A stretch of 37,646 nt of DNA from a virus. The notes under the pieces were generated by a model. The model saw only the letters and a list, made by a program, of their open reading frames with translations. It made no database searches and was not told the DNA's origin. Shown here piece by piece: positions 22,175 to 32,389 of this stretch. The DNA lies in the IMG/VR virus record IMGVR_UViG_3300048003_000061, positions 1 through 37,646 of that record. One strand, written 5' to 3'. Position 1 is the first letter of the stretch; each line of letters begins with the position of its first letter. Position numbers and translations under genes: made by a program.

Positions 22175-23578
22175 ATGGGATTCTTTAAAAAGATTTTTAA
22201 GGGTATTAAGAAAGTTTTCAAAAAAATAGGGAAAGGTATTAAAAGTGCCTTTAAGAAAGTCGGTAAGTTTATGGGCAAGATTGGCATTGTAGGTCAATTA
22301 GGTCTGGCACTTATTATGCCCTATGCGCTACCGGCACTAGGAGGACTAGCTACCGGAATGATGGGAACACAATTAGGTGGAGCATTGGGCGCTGTTGTTA
22401 AAGGCGCTGGACACTTTCTTAATGCCGCAGTAAAGGTAGGTACTCGTGTTGGTACAGCCTTTAAGTCTGTTACTTCTGCTGTTACAGATACTATTGGAAA
22501 CATGGTAGGCGCTACAATTAATAGTCTTCCGGGTGGACAACAGTTTGGAACTTTTATGAAAGACCTTACAGCCGGTAAAATAGATATTACAGAATTGAAT
22601 TTTGATACGGCTTGGTCAAAAACTCAAGACGCTTGGCGCACAGCAGGCTCTGATTTAGGACAGTTGTTTTCTAAATCAACAATTGATTCTAGTATGAACA
22701 AGTTTGGCATACAGGCAAATTTAGAAGAAAGTTTTGCTAGAGGAGATACTTTAAGTGCTTCTGATGTAGGTTACGATCCAGTAACAGGAGAGCGTTCTTT
22801 TAGGTCATTAGATATTAATGATCCTAATTATAGTTTTAATGAAAAGTTAGGGCTTGGTAGAGAAGGGACAACCTACGACATAGGTAATATGGCAACAAAA
22901 GTTGATCTTGAAACAATGACACTTCCAGCCGACCAACAGCTTGGGGTTACAGTTGGTGGCACTGCACCGTCCTCTTCTTTGTTAGCTCCAGAAACAATGA
23001 ACTTTGTTGATGTTGGATTAGATGCTGGAGATTTATCTATGTCTAACACCCGACCTATAGCGGCTGACCCATTTAAATCAACTGCTATGGATGTTAGTTC
23101 TTATACTCCAGACGCTAGTAAGGTCGGTACAGAGTTTGGTGCGGTTATTGATAACCCGCTCGTGAACTCCGACGGGACACTTGTGTCTGGCGGTTTCCAA
23201 CCTCCGAAGTCTTTAGCGGCTCGCGCAGGAACAACAGGCAGAAAGTTCTTAAAATCTCAGGGCGTTGAAATGTCTTTAGCAGGTATGGGAAACCTTATTG
23301 ATCAGTATAATCCATCAGAATCACAAAATCAGTTCGCTGATTTAAGAGATCCGTATGAGTTTGTAGATATGAGTGCTTTACAAACATCACCTATTCAAAG
23401 TTCTCCCGGTCTTTCTACTTCTAACATGATGGCAGGCATGGGCGGCTATTCAGACTTTACTCAGATACAACAAGATATTTTAAACTCAAACTTTACTAAT
23501 ATGTATTCACAGGGGTATTACGGCGCTCCTAGCCTTCAAGCTGGGCTTGCTTTGGCCTATGAGGAACTTGCGGCATGA
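22175..23578 (+). CDS. Putative ejected virion protein with cationic amphipathic N-terminus, 467 aa
   Basis: GGAGGAGAG lies before the ATG. Residues 1-36 (FFKKIFKGIKKVFKKIG and so on) have a helix with Lys on one face and Phe/Ile/Val on the other, like membrane-active peptides. Residues 37-100 are Gly/Ala/Leu-rich and hydrophobic. The remainder is polar. A role in membrane penetration or channel formation during DNA ejection is inferred from this layout and from its place among internal virion proteins. I do not recognise a named family. It overlaps the next gene by four bases. Confidence 0.65.
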   Translation: MGFFKKIFKGIKKVFKKIGKGIKSAFKKVGKFMGKIGIVGQLGLALIMPYALPALGGLATGMMGTQLGGALGAVVKGAGHFLNAAVKVGTRVGTAFKSVTSAVTDTIGNMVGATINSLPGGQQFGTFMKDLTAGKIDITELNFDTAWSKTQDAWRTAGSDLGQLFSKSTIDSSMNKFGIQANLEESFARGDTLSASDVGYDPVTGERSFRSLDINDPNYSFNEKLGLGREGTTYDIGNMATKVDLETMTLPADQQLGVTVGGTAPSSSLLAPETMNFVDVGLDAGDLSMSNTRPIAADPFKSTAMDVSSYTPDASKVGTEFGAVIDNPLVNSDGTLVSGGFQPPKSLAARAGTTGRKFLKSQGVEMSLAGMGNLIDQYNPSESQNQFADLRDPYEFVDMSALQTSPIQSSPGLSTSNMMAGMGGYSDFTQIQQDILNSNFTNMYSQGYYGAPSLQAGLALAYEELAA

Positions 23579-24165
23579 ACCAAGATATTCTAGACATCAA
23601 CTTACAACGGAAGTTTCCTATTCCGGGGATTAGTCTGACTACAGATCCAGAAAACCCTGCGCCACACGATAGGCCACCACAGTTTTCAAACCTTCATAAA
23701 GCTTTGAATTATATTTTTGAAAATGCTATTCAAGAAGAAAACTATTCTCAGTTTATTAAGTTGATGGCTGATGGTTTTCCACTTATGGAAGTTGTTCAGA
23801 CTGTTTTGTTTAGTGGCTTCTACGAAGGCAAGTGGAATTTTTCCTTAATGCAACTTCTTATTGAGCCTACAGCATATATCTTTTTAGCTTTTTGTGAAAG
23901 GGCTGACATAGACCCCACATTCTTTAGGGATGATATGGAAGATGATCTAGATGAAGAAGAAACTATAGGCTCATCTTTTGCAGAAGTAAAAGGCCGACAA
24001 GTTCAGACAGATATGGAACAAGCTAAAACAGCCATGCCTTCATTAGATAAACAAATGCAGGCAAAGGTAGAAGCTATTCCGCAAGAACAAATAAATAGTT
24101 TATTATCACAACCGGCAGGAGAGCAAGCACCTCCACCGCCCCCAAGTAATCAAGGTGAACAATAA
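23575..24165 (+). CDS. Hypothetical virion-region protein, 196 aa
   Basis: The ATG overlaps the previous stop (ATGA). Residues 1-45 are polar with several Pro. Residues 45-120 look globular and helical (LHKALNYIFENAIQ, KLMADGFPLMEVVQTVLFSGF, LLIEPTAYIFLAF). Residues 120-140 are acidic and the last 15 contain a proline-rich stretch (PPPPPSNQGEQ). Small proteins with such a Pro/Gln tail are common in virions, but no family is recognised. Stop shares a base with the next start. Confidence 0.7.
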   Translation: MNQDILDINLQRKFPIPGISLTTDPENPAPHDRPPQFSNLHKALNYIFENAIQEENYSQFIKLMADGFPLMEVVQTVLFSGFYEGKWNFSLMQLLIEPTAYIFLAFCERADIDPTFFRDDMEDDLDEEETIGSSFAEVKGRQVQTDMEQAKTAMPSLDKQMQAKVEAIPQEQINSLLSQPAGEQAPPPPPSNQGEQ

Positions 24166-25730
24166 TGGCAGAATTTGATTTGACTAAAAGCCCGCTAGTT
24201 AATGCTCCGGCTTTGTTAGCAGACGCTCGACAAAACCGTAGGAGGCGCGAAAAAACCGCCGATAAAAATATGCTTTTAAATCTTACTGGTCAAGTTATTG
24301 GTAATGTTTTACAGGGGCGACAAGTAGAAAAATATAATAAGTTTATGAATCAAAAAAGTGTTTTGGACGAAAGAGCTATTGTACGCTCTGCTGTTGATAA
24401 CGCACAAAGGGTTGCAGAACGGGCTAGAACAGCGGCAAGCTATGCTGGCGGTAAACAAGCTTTTTTTAATGACGAACTTGTTCAAACATATAAAGCATCT
24501 TTAGATACAAGGCTTGCAAAAGATAATCAGCCTTACAGTGATACACACGTACAAAATTTAGCAGAAAAAATGGCTTCTGAATCTCTTGAAGAATATATAA
24601 ATGCTTTTGATAAACAATTAGAGCAGGCCCAGAATATTATTTCAACAACGGGTGGTGATCGCTTGGCATATGCTAAAGCCTTAAGAGAAGCCTCTGGTGT
24701 TGATGCAGGTGTAATGGGTAGAGGTTTAAGAAAACTAACGTCTTATTTTTTAGATGAAGATGATCGTAATACAGATGGTGCTGTTTATCGTTCTGTTACT
24801 TCTGATAAAATGTATCAAACTTCTAAAGAATTTAAAGACTCTTTTGATAAATTTTATTCTACAACTGGAGATTCTTTTATAGCTTCTAGAATTACAAAAC
24901 AACTAGCAGAATCTGGAGATCTTCCACTGGCGGCTAAATCAAAAAAACCAGTTAGTATTACTACTACAAATGAGTTTGGTGAAGCAATAACGGAAACATG
25001 GATACAAGTTAATGGCTATGATGACCAACCTGAAAGTTTTTTTAGTCTTAGCGGTAATGGTGAAAGAATTTCTTTAGCTTCTATGATGAAAATTAAAAGT
25101 GATGCTAAACGAGATGGCACTAGAATGTCTAAAAAAGGCGCCATGTCTATATATGGAGAAGCTACAAATGCTTTAAATACAGACGGTTTAACTGCTTTGC
25201 GTGAACAAGTTGACGCTAAAGTTGGTGATAACGGAACAGCAGAACAAAGAGATGCAGTGATCACTGTTTTTGGAGAGCAGATTTATTTAGGCAGGAAAGC
25301 CTTAGAAGTTGCTTTTGGTGATAGGGCTACACGTAGTCAGCTAACTGGTATTGCCGCTACAGCACAGGTTTTAGATCGCAAAGCTTTTAATAATCGACCA
25401 ACACTGCTGGCGGGTAATGATAGACAAAACCCCTTGATAACATTGCAGGCAACAATTGAATATTTTAATAATGACTATGAAGAAGTGCCTTTAGGCATAA
25501 AAGAAGTAGTAGAAGCAGATTTAAATACGTTTTTTAAACAAGAAAATTTAGATAAAATGTCAAATCAAGAGTTAAGGGATGTACAAAGATTTACTAAAAA
25601 CTCAGGTACTCTTGGCTACTTTGGAAATGTTTTTGGTGACGAAGATATTTTTAGGTTATATAATGATAGACTTGGCCCAACTATCCAAGAAAAATTAAAT
25701 GCAGAAATTGCTAGAAGGAATAGATCATAA
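24165..25730 (+). CDS. Putative internal virion protein, 521 aa
   Basis: The ATG shares a base with the previous stop. The product is mostly helical and hydrophilic (KSPLVNAPALLADARQNRRRREKTADKN at the start, then long helices with ERARTAASYAGGK and AEKMASESLEEY), with no membrane span and no recognisable enzyme motif. Position between two large virion genes suggests part of the internal/ejected protein set. Because no family motif is visible, the label is context-based only. Confidence 0.65.
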   Translation: MAEFDLTKSPLVNAPALLADARQNRRRREKTADKNMLLNLTGQVIGNVLQGRQVEKYNKFMNQKSVLDERAIVRSAVDNAQRVAERARTAASYAGGKQAFFNDELVQTYKASLDTRLAKDNQPYSDTHVQNLAEKMASESLEEYINAFDKQLEQAQNIISTTGGDRLAYAKALREASGVDAGVMGRGLRKLTSYFLDEDDRNTDGAVYRSVTSDKMYQTSKEFKDSFDKFYSTTGDSFIASRITKQLAESGDLPLAAKSKKPVSITTTNEFGEAITETWIQVNGYDDQPESFFSLSGNGERISLASMMKIKSDAKRDGTRMSKKGAMSIYGEATNALNTDGLTALREQVDAKVGDNGTAEQRDAVITVFGEQIYLGRKALEVAFGDRATRSQLTGIAATAQVLDRKAFNNRPTLLAGNDRQNPLITLQATIEYFNNDYEEVPLGIKEVVEADLNTFFKQENLDKMSNQELRDVQRFTKNSGTLGYFGNVFGDEDIFRLYNDRLGPTIQEKLNAEIARRNRS

Positions 25731-28700
25731 ATGTTTGATTTTGCTAAAGCACGTAGAGAGGCAATAGCAGACGGAAGCTATTTATTACAGTCTCCAGAAA
25801 CAAAAAATCCAGCACAGGCAACAATGGCCCAAAGCACTACTGATTGGAGCTATAGCCCAGAAGTAATTGACCGCTTTGAAAATGTTTTGGATTATTTGTC
25901 TACAACTAATATTAATTTTGATTTAGCGACAGGTGGGGCGACAGATCCCGAAACCGATGATGATCCTATAGAGTTTTTGCGTGATGACTTTATGCGTACT
26001 GAAACTGCTGTTGCTAAAGCAATGGCATTGGAAGATGCGCCTGAAAACATAAAAGAAGATTATCGTTGGTTGCGTTCTTCTTTTGAAGCTTCTGAAGTTA
26101 CAGGAGCCGGTGAAGTTTTAAAAGCAATAGGTGATTATGGTACTGATGCTATTTTTAATTATGCTAACGCAAGTACTTTGGCTCTTGCGGCAATTACAGG
26201 CAGTTTTTCTGGCCCTGCTGGAGTCGCAGGCGCTGTAGGCGCTCGTGCCGCCACAGGACAAGTTGCAAAAAAAGCTTTGAATCAAGCTTTAAAAGTAGCT
26301 AATCCTACAAATGTAAAAGGCTATGTGACACAGGGCGCTATAGTTGGTGGGACTGCTACCGCAGGACAGCAAATGCTGGAAAAAGAGTTAGGGGAAAGGG
26401 ATGAATATTCACCTGCTGAAATAGCTGTTGGCACTGCTGTTGGTGCAGGACTTGGTGGTGCTTTAGGTTACGGTTCTAGATTGATTGCAAACAAATATGC
26501 ACGGCGCAGACAAATCGAAGACGCTAATACAGACCTTCAGGTAAGCGAACCTGCCAGCCAAATTGTAAAAACCTTAGCAACTGCTACAGCCCCTGAAAAA
26601 TTTAGGCTTGCCATAGAACAAGCAATTCAAACTAATCCTTCTGAAGCCGCAAAGACTGTCGAGCAACTACTAAATCAGGCTACAGCGCCTGAAAAGTTTA
26701 AACTTGCAATTATGGATGCAGTACAGCAACAACCTAGTATAGCCGCGCAAGAAATTGAAAGTCTTTTAAAAACCGCTACGGCCCCAGAAAATTTTAAAAT
26801 AGCCTTGCAACAGGCTATGCAGTCTCCAACAGAAGCCGCACAAAACTTTGAAAGGGGTATGAAAGAGCTTGTCACTGGCTCTCTACGCGAAGCGGAGGCT
26901 CTCAGGGGTGAAGACTTTGCTACAGAAATGCAAAAGCTCTTAGGGGCTGTTACAGAAGATCTAGATCAGGTTATTACTGGTCTTTCAACAAAAGTTGCTA
27001 GTAAAGGTCAGAATTTAACACCCGAAGATTTTTCAGACTTAACTGAAATCGACGAAATTGTTCGTCGTCTTGGTGGTGGGCAGGATACATACGATCAGGT
27101 TGTTGATGCCGCACTAGCCGCCGCCCACAAGAATGCGCCTGTTGAAGACAAAAGAAATCAATTTTTAAATGGCCTTTATAAAATATCAAGCCGATTTACT
27201 TCTAGTGTTTCTTTCGGAAAAGCCGCAGGATTTCTTGCGCCTTACACTGAAGTATCTCCCACAGCAAAACTGCTTATGGAAAAAGTAAATACTGAGTTTG
27301 CTATGGGAACAGATCCAACAAAAAGTGTTATTGGTCAGCAAGGTCAAAAGCTTATTGAAGAAGATTATGCAGGAACGGCTAGGCTTTTAACAAATCAATT
27401 TATGGATATTTATAGGACTGCTATTCTGCCTATATCAACTAAAAGATTTAATAGTAAATTAGCTGTAGAAGTAAATGATGCTTTGTCATTATCTATTAGA
27501 GGGCAAGCTTCAGAAGCACAAGAATATTCTCAAGCCGTTAATATTGCGGCGGGCCAAATAAGAAAAGGATATCGCACTGCTGGTCGTTTGTTAGCTCGTG
27601 AAGGTTTTATAACCATGAGAGAAAACTATGTGCCTCGTCAATGGAAGCGTTCTGCAATAGAAGAAGATTTTGGTGGTGGCAGTGGCCCAAATCAATTTGC
27701 AAACCTTTTAGTAGAAGCTGGCGAAGCTAAAAACATAGACGGCGCAAAGAAAATTGTTAAGCAGATGCTAAATAAAAAAAATCAATTAGCAGGCGGCAGT
27801 GGTAATTATTTCTTTTCAGCAAAAAGAAAGTTTGAAAACATTACCGATGACGCTAAGTTTGAAAAATTTTTAAATAATGATGTTAAGTCTACGTTTTATA
27901 ATTATATGGATACGGCTGGACGAGCGTTAGCTAAAAAGAAAGTTTTTGGTGTTAATGGCTTTAAAGGTAAAAAAGGATTTGAAAATAAGTGGATCAATCA
28001 AATTGCTTCAGAGGTAAAACAAGCCACAGGCAAAGAGTTTACTCTTGATGAAAAAAAGAGAATTAAAGATCTTTATCAAACTATTACATCTGAGTCTATT
28101 GATGCTGATGATGTGGGTGCAAAAAATAAATTTATCCAAGGCTATGAGCTTACTAATCGCTTAGGTTATCTAGCTCTTGCTCCTGTTTCTAGCCTGACAG
28201 AAATTATGTTAAACATAGGTGTTGCTGGCGGTTCTAATACTGCAAAAGGAATTGCCGCCGCACACAAAATTGGTTTGGGTAAACTAAATGAAGATTGGAA
28301 TGAGTTGGTAGATACATGGAATTTGTCGTTTTTAAAAATTACAAGGGACACTCAAAAGCAACTTAAAGATCAATTTGGTTTAACAGAAGATGAATCTTGG
28401 AGAGAAATACAAAGTGTAGGACTAGCTTTAGAACAACAGCTTGCGTCTATGGCAGATCGCCTTGCAGGAGAAGAGTTAGCTAACGAAACAATGCAAAAGA
28501 TTAGTAATAAATTTTTTAGATTTACTATGCTAGATCAATGGACAAAAATGGTACAGAACGCATCTTTTCAAACTGGTAAAATAATGATAAAAGAACATTT
28601 ATCAGATATAGCAGAGCATGGAAATGCTCCAATAACACGAAGAATGCAAAACAAATTAGATGATCTTGCAGAACTTGGTATAGATGTAGAGCGTGGTAAA

Positions 28701-29513
28701 GCTTGGCTGGCTGATGGTGCAGATAAAAATGCAACATATTATCGTGATGTTGTAGACGGGGCCGCACGATATACAAATCAAATTATTTTACAGCCTGACA
28801 GAGCTTCTGGACTTAAGCCTCGTTTTCAATACACGCCGATAGGATCTATTTTCTTTAACTTGTTAGGTTATCCAACTGCCTTTACTAATAATATTTTAAA
28901 GCGTGGTGGTAAGCGCCTACTCAGAGATAAAGATATAGCGGCACAGACACTTGTTCCTACAGCTATTGCTATGACAGCGGCGGCAGGCTTTACAAACTAT
29001 GCTCGTAATAGGGGTGAAGGATATGACGAAAAAAACGCCGCAGAGATTATGTATGAGTCTATAGCTCGCTGGGGAGGGAACGGTCTGCCCCTTGATGGTA
29101 TTTTACGTGTACGTGATAGCGTAGAGTATGATGGTGTAATAGGTATTCCACAAGCCTTTCTAGGGCCGTTATATGGTGAAGTTGTAGACGCTGTAAAGTA
29201 TGGCCCTGTTAGGGCTTTTGGAACTAAAGTTCCTTTTTACGGTGCAGGCAAAACAGTATTGGGTGCTGAGGCGATGGCTGATTATCGTAGTGCTTTGGGA
29301 GAAGGAGACAAAGCTTTAAAAGAATCTATCGTGGGCAGACCTCTACGAACACCTTTTAAGAAAGGTGGTGAAGTTACAGATGTTCCACAAGTACCTTCGG
29401 AGCCTGATGAGCGTATAGATAAAATGACGGGACTGCCCTACAACGAACAAGCAGGTACTGCATTTACAGATGAAGAAGATTTTCCAAGAAGTTTACTGGC
29501 GAGGGCCGTGTAA
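25731..29513 (+). CDS. Large putative internal virion protein, 1260 aa
   Basis: Starts one base after the previous stop. Residues about 130-260 contain Gly/Ala-rich hydrophobic stretches (LALAAITGSFSGPAGVAGAVG, VGTAVGAGLGGALGYGSRLI), potential membrane-inserting segments. Residues about 285-380 have three 32-residue repeats starting ATAPEKF/ATAPENF. The rest is long helices. The C-terminus carries PFKKGGEVTD and the segment DERIDKMTGLPYNEQAGTAF, a sequence type that I associate with large virion proteins of marine podoviruses. In size and place it parallels the T7 internal core proteins that form a DNA ejection tube. No lytic enzyme motif was seen. Confidence 0.7.
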   Translation: MFDFAKARREAIADGSYLLQSPETKNPAQATMAQSTTDWSYSPEVIDRFENVLDYLSTTNINFDLATGGATDPETDDDPIEFLRDDFMRTETAVAKAMALEDAPENIKEDYRWLRSSFEASEVTGAGEVLKAIGDYGTDAIFNYANASTLALAAITGSFSGPAGVAGAVGARAATGQVAKKALNQALKVANPTNVKGYVTQGAIVGGTATAGQQMLEKELGERDEYSPAEIAVGTAVGAGLGGALGYGSRLIANKYARRRQIEDANTDLQVSEPASQIVKTLATATAPEKFRLAIEQAIQTNPSEAAKTVEQLLNQATAPEKFKLAIMDAVQQQPSIAAQEIESLLKTATAPENFKIALQQAMQSPTEAAQNFERGMKELVTGSLREAEALRGEDFATEMQKLLGAVTEDLDQVITGLSTKVASKGQNLTPEDFSDLTEIDEIVRRLGGGQDTYDQVVDAALAAAHKNAPVEDKRNQFLNGLYKISSRFTSSVSFGKAAGFLAPYTEVSPTAKLLMEKVNTEFAMGTDPTKSVIGQQGQKLIEEDYAGTARLLTNQFMDIYRTAILPISTKRFNSKLAVEVNDALSLSIRGQASEAQEYSQAVNIAAGQIRKGYRTAGRLLAREGFITMRENYVPRQWKRSAIEEDFGGGSGPNQFANLLVEAGEAKNIDGAKKIVKQMLNKKNQLAGGSGNYFFSAKRKFENITDDAKFEKFLNNDVKSTFYNYMDTAGRALAKKKVFGVNGFKGKKGFENKWINQIASEVKQATGKEFTLDEKKRIKDLYQTITSESIDADDVGAKNKFIQGYELTNRLGYLALAPVSSLTEIMLNIGVAGGSNTAKGIAAAHKIGLGKLNEDWNELVDTWNLSFLKITRDTQKQLKDQFGLTEDESWREIQSVGLALEQQLASMADRLAGEELANETMQKISNKFFRFTMLDQWTKMVQNASFQTGKIMIKEHLSDIAEHGNAPITRRMQNKLDDLAELGIDVERGKAWLADGADKNATYYRDVVDGAARYTNQIILQPDRASGLKPRFQYTPIGSIFFNLLGYPTAFTNNILKRGGKRLLRDKDIAAQTLVPTAIAMTAAAGFTNYARNRGEGYDEKNAAEIMYESIARWGGNGLPLDGILRVRDSVEYDGVIGIPQAFLGPLYGEVVDAVKYGPVRAFGTKVPFYGAGKTVLGAEAMADYRSALGEGDKALKESIVGRPLRTPFKKGGEVTDVPQVPSEPDERIDKMTGLPYNEQAGTAFTDEEDFPRSLLARAV
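26585..26872 (+). repeat. Three 96-bp repeats in the 1260-aa gene
   Basis: Copies start at 26585, 26681 and 26777 (TACAGCCCCTGAA, TACAGCGCCTGAA, TACGGCCCCAGAA). Each encodes 32 residues (ATAPEKF-type start) of helical sequence. The exact 96-base period keeps the frame. Confidence 0.75.
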
Positions 29514-32389
29514 TGGCAATAGGCGCACTCACAAAAATAATTACAAGAGGCATCGTAGCTGGTGCAGATAATCTATTTGACGAAACTAAAGTTGCTGAAA
29601 AAATAAAAACCTCGACCGAAAAGTTAGAGTCTAGTTTATTTCTTAATCCTGATGTAGATGTTGATTCAACAGAATTAGCAGATTATGTTGAAAAATATGC
29701 AAGACATTATTCTGCGGGAGGAAGCTCTCAAAAACTAGATCCTGAAATAGAAGACATGGTACTAGAGCAAGACGTTGACTATTCTATCGCTACTCAACTA
29801 GAAAAAATGGTTGATGTTGATTTAGAAGGTTCAACATTTAATGTGTATAAAAGTCAGTTTAATTCAGCAGATGAGGCGCAGGATTATGATCCTGAAGTTG
29901 ACAGAGCTTTATATAATTATTTATCTGCTCGTCTTGGTAAGGCCGAAAACAATCGCTTGCTGTCAGAGAATGGTAGAGAAAAAGTTTTAACTAGGGCAAT
30001 TGCTACTCTGAAAGGAATGCCTGAATATAAAAACTTGCGTGAGTCTATGCCAGATTTTGATGATTTATCTACACAGATGAAAAAACTTCCTGCTCAAATA
30101 GAAAATAAAGAAAAAGCCCTTGAAGATTTTTTAGCTGAGAGTGTTGAAAAGCGTCCACAATTTCGTGGCGTAAGCTCGCTTCAAGATACAGAGTGGGACG
30201 CTCGTTTCTGGATGACAAACGAAATTGGCCCCCACGTTGGTACACTAGGGCAAGCAAATTATTTTGGATTAAAAGCTCTGGTAGATGATAATGAATTTGG
30301 TAAGCATATGGCTTTGTTTTCAATGGGCATTGAAGGAAACAAGCTTGGAGAAACTTTTGAAAAGGCCGGTCTGTATATAAAGCCAGAAGACTTTAATAAA
30401 ATTTACGACTTAACTTTGCAAGTTAATTCTTATCTAGATGATTTTCTACGAGACTTGGAATTAGACCCTAACGATTTAAAAGCCTACACCAAACTCAGTA
30501 TTGCAGAAAAAGGTCAGCTTGATAACTTTGATACAAGGCCCGAAGAAATAACCGCCGTTGGTAGAAGGCGCATAGGCGAAAAGCCTCTTACCGGCTGGGA
30601 AGAAATTATAGAGGCTGTTGCTACTCAGTATTTAGGTATGGAAACAGGCAACACAACTAGAGATAACCTTCTTTTGGAACACGAAGTAAAGGCTGTTGCT
30701 AAATTACTTGGTCAAATGCGTGGTTGGGGAGACAATGTTTATGGTAGTAATGTTCGTCCTGCCTCAATACAAAAAGGTTATGTAAATGTTAAAAACCCTT
30801 TGAAAATTGGCAATGATGGCAGTTGGAAAATTGAAACTCTATTTGATAAAGGTGCTCTTTTAGACGATTCTATTTTTGACAACGGCGGCATTGATATGTT
30901 TCTTGATGCAATGGCTGTTCAATTAAACACTTCCAGAGAAAGCTTATCAAAATCTATACCATTTAAAAAATTAAATGAAAAAGCACAGATGCTTTCTCGA
31001 ACGTCTAGAGATATAGAAATTTCAAGTATTTCACAATTTGAACAAGCTCAAGCAATGTCTATGGAACTTGCGGGATTACATCAAGACTTCAGAAAATTTG
31101 TAGAAAGCTATGGCTTTGACAGTATTCAATATGTAAACCAAGTAGAACCTTCTTTTACAACAGACCCAGATAACTATTCTTATATTCTTTTTAAGCCAGA
31201 GCAGTGGAAGGCCGTTAGCGCAAGACGTTTTGATCCTAATGATAAGCGTTTTGGTGCGGCAGAAGGCGGCGTCATAGGTTTCTTTTCAAAGCTTATGAGT
31301 GACCAAGATGAAGTAAAAAGGCCAGCAAGCCGCGTTATAAAAAAAGGTGACACGCTCTCTCACATTTCTAGAGACACTGGTGTAAGCATAGCTGATCTTG
31401 TTAAGCTTAATAACATAAAAAACCCAGACCGTATCCGTGCTGGTGACACATTAGTTTTAGGATCAGAAGCTAAACCTCAAGCTCAACCTGCTAGGCGTGA
31501 AGTAAGAAAGCCTGTGCAGAGAGAAGAGCCAAAGCGCACTGGTATAAGAGCGGTAGCGGTACAAAAGACAAAAGAACAGCCCCCTGAGAAAAAAGGAACC
31601 GGAATAACTATAATTCCTACCAACGCAAAAGCTTTTGGAAAATTTTTATTAGGTAATGTTTTAGGATTACAGCGTGACGGTGATGATATAGATGTTGGTA
31701 GTTTGGGACAACAACAACAAACTGTACTAAAAAATGCAATGTTGAATGCCAAAAAAGATGGACGAAGTTATGTAACATATAAAGACTACCCAACAATGGC
31801 AGATGGTCAAGCAGTAAATGATTTTTATAAACAAAAACGAGCAGACACTAACGTATATGATTTAGCAAAAGCATCTTTTACTGATCCTGTGTTTGAAATG
31901 TTTACATCGTTAGGCGCGTTTAATTTTAAAGAAACATCAGAGGGGCAGTTTGAAGTATTGCCAGATAGATATGATTTTGATAAATCAAAAAGTACAGCGC
32001 AGGGCAGGGCAAATCCTAAAGATGATTATTCTAAATTAACTTATTTAGGCCAAGACATTTCAGAAGACGAAGATGCCTATGGTTTTAACTTTAAAGGTAG
32101 AATTGACGTTGCCAAAGGTGGCAAGATCGACAAGAAGAAGATGGCCTGTAACAAGCCTAAGCGCACAGCAAGCCACCCTAAAAAGTCTCACGTTGTCAAA
32201 GCCTGCAAAGACGGTAAAGAAAAGATAATCCGTTTTGGTGAGCAAGGTGCTAAGACTGCTGGCAAGCCAAAGGCTGGTGAATCTAAGCGTATGAAAGCCA
32301 AGCGCAAGAGCTTCAAAGCCCGTCACAGAAAGAACATCAAGCGTGGCAATATGTCAGCGGCTTACTGGGCTGATAAGGTCAAGTGGTAA
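29513..32389 (+). CDS. Virion protein: ADP-ribosyltransferase-like, LysM and basic domain, 958 aa
   Basis: The ATG shares a base with the previous stop. Residues about 217-580 show landmarks of ART-PolyVal ADP-ribosyltransferases: FRGVSS at 217, GPHVGTLGQA from 239, KGYVNVKNPLKI near 421-432, and GFDSIQYVNQVE (534) followed by SYILFKPEQWKAVSARRFDPND. Residues about 607-650 are a LysM peptidoglycan-binding domain (KKGDTLSHISRDTGVS). AEGGV lies at about 582. Residues about 863-958 form a basic domain rich in Lys/Arg ending KADKVKW-like (MSAAYWADKVKW), normally a free small protein in related phages. No catalytic activity was tested; assignment rests on motifs. Confidence 0.75.
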   Translation: MAIGALTKIITRGIVAGADNLFDETKVAEKIKTSTEKLESSLFLNPDVDVDSTELADYVEKYARHYSAGGSSQKLDPEIEDMVLEQDVDYSIATQLEKMVDVDLEGSTFNVYKSQFNSADEAQDYDPEVDRALYNYLSARLGKAENNRLLSENGREKVLTRAIATLKGMPEYKNLRESMPDFDDLSTQMKKLPAQIENKEKALEDFLAESVEKRPQFRGVSSLQDTEWDARFWMTNEIGPHVGTLGQANYFGLKALVDDNEFGKHMALFSMGIEGNKLGETFEKAGLYIKPEDFNKIYDLTLQVNSYLDDFLRDLELDPNDLKAYTKLSIAEKGQLDNFDTRPEEITAVGRRRIGEKPLTGWEEIIEAVATQYLGMETGNTTRDNLLLEHEVKAVAKLLGQMRGWGDNVYGSNVRPASIQKGYVNVKNPLKIGNDGSWKIETLFDKGALLDDSIFDNGGIDMFLDAMAVQLNTSRESLSKSIPFKKLNEKAQMLSRTSRDIEISSISQFEQAQAMSMELAGLHQDFRKFVESYGFDSIQYVNQVEPSFTTDPDNYSYILFKPEQWKAVSARRFDPNDKRFGAAEGGVIGFFSKLMSDQDEVKRPASRVIKKGDTLSHISRDTGVSIADLVKLNNIKNPDRIRAGDTLVLGSEAKPQAQPARREVRKPVQREEPKRTGIRAVAVQKTKEQPPEKKGTGITIIPTNAKAFGKFLLGNVLGLQRDGDDIDVGSLGQQQQTVLKNAMLNAKKDGRSYVTYKDYPTMADGQAVNDFYKQKRADTNVYDLAKASFTDPVFEMFTSLGAFNFKETSEGQFEVLPDRYDFDKSKSTAQGRANPKDDYSKLTYLGQDISEDEDAYGFNFKGRIDVAKGGKIDKKKMACNKPKRTASHPKKSHVVKACKDGKEKIIRFGEQGAKTAGKPKAGESKRMKAKRKSFKARHRKNIKRGNMSAAYWADKVKW

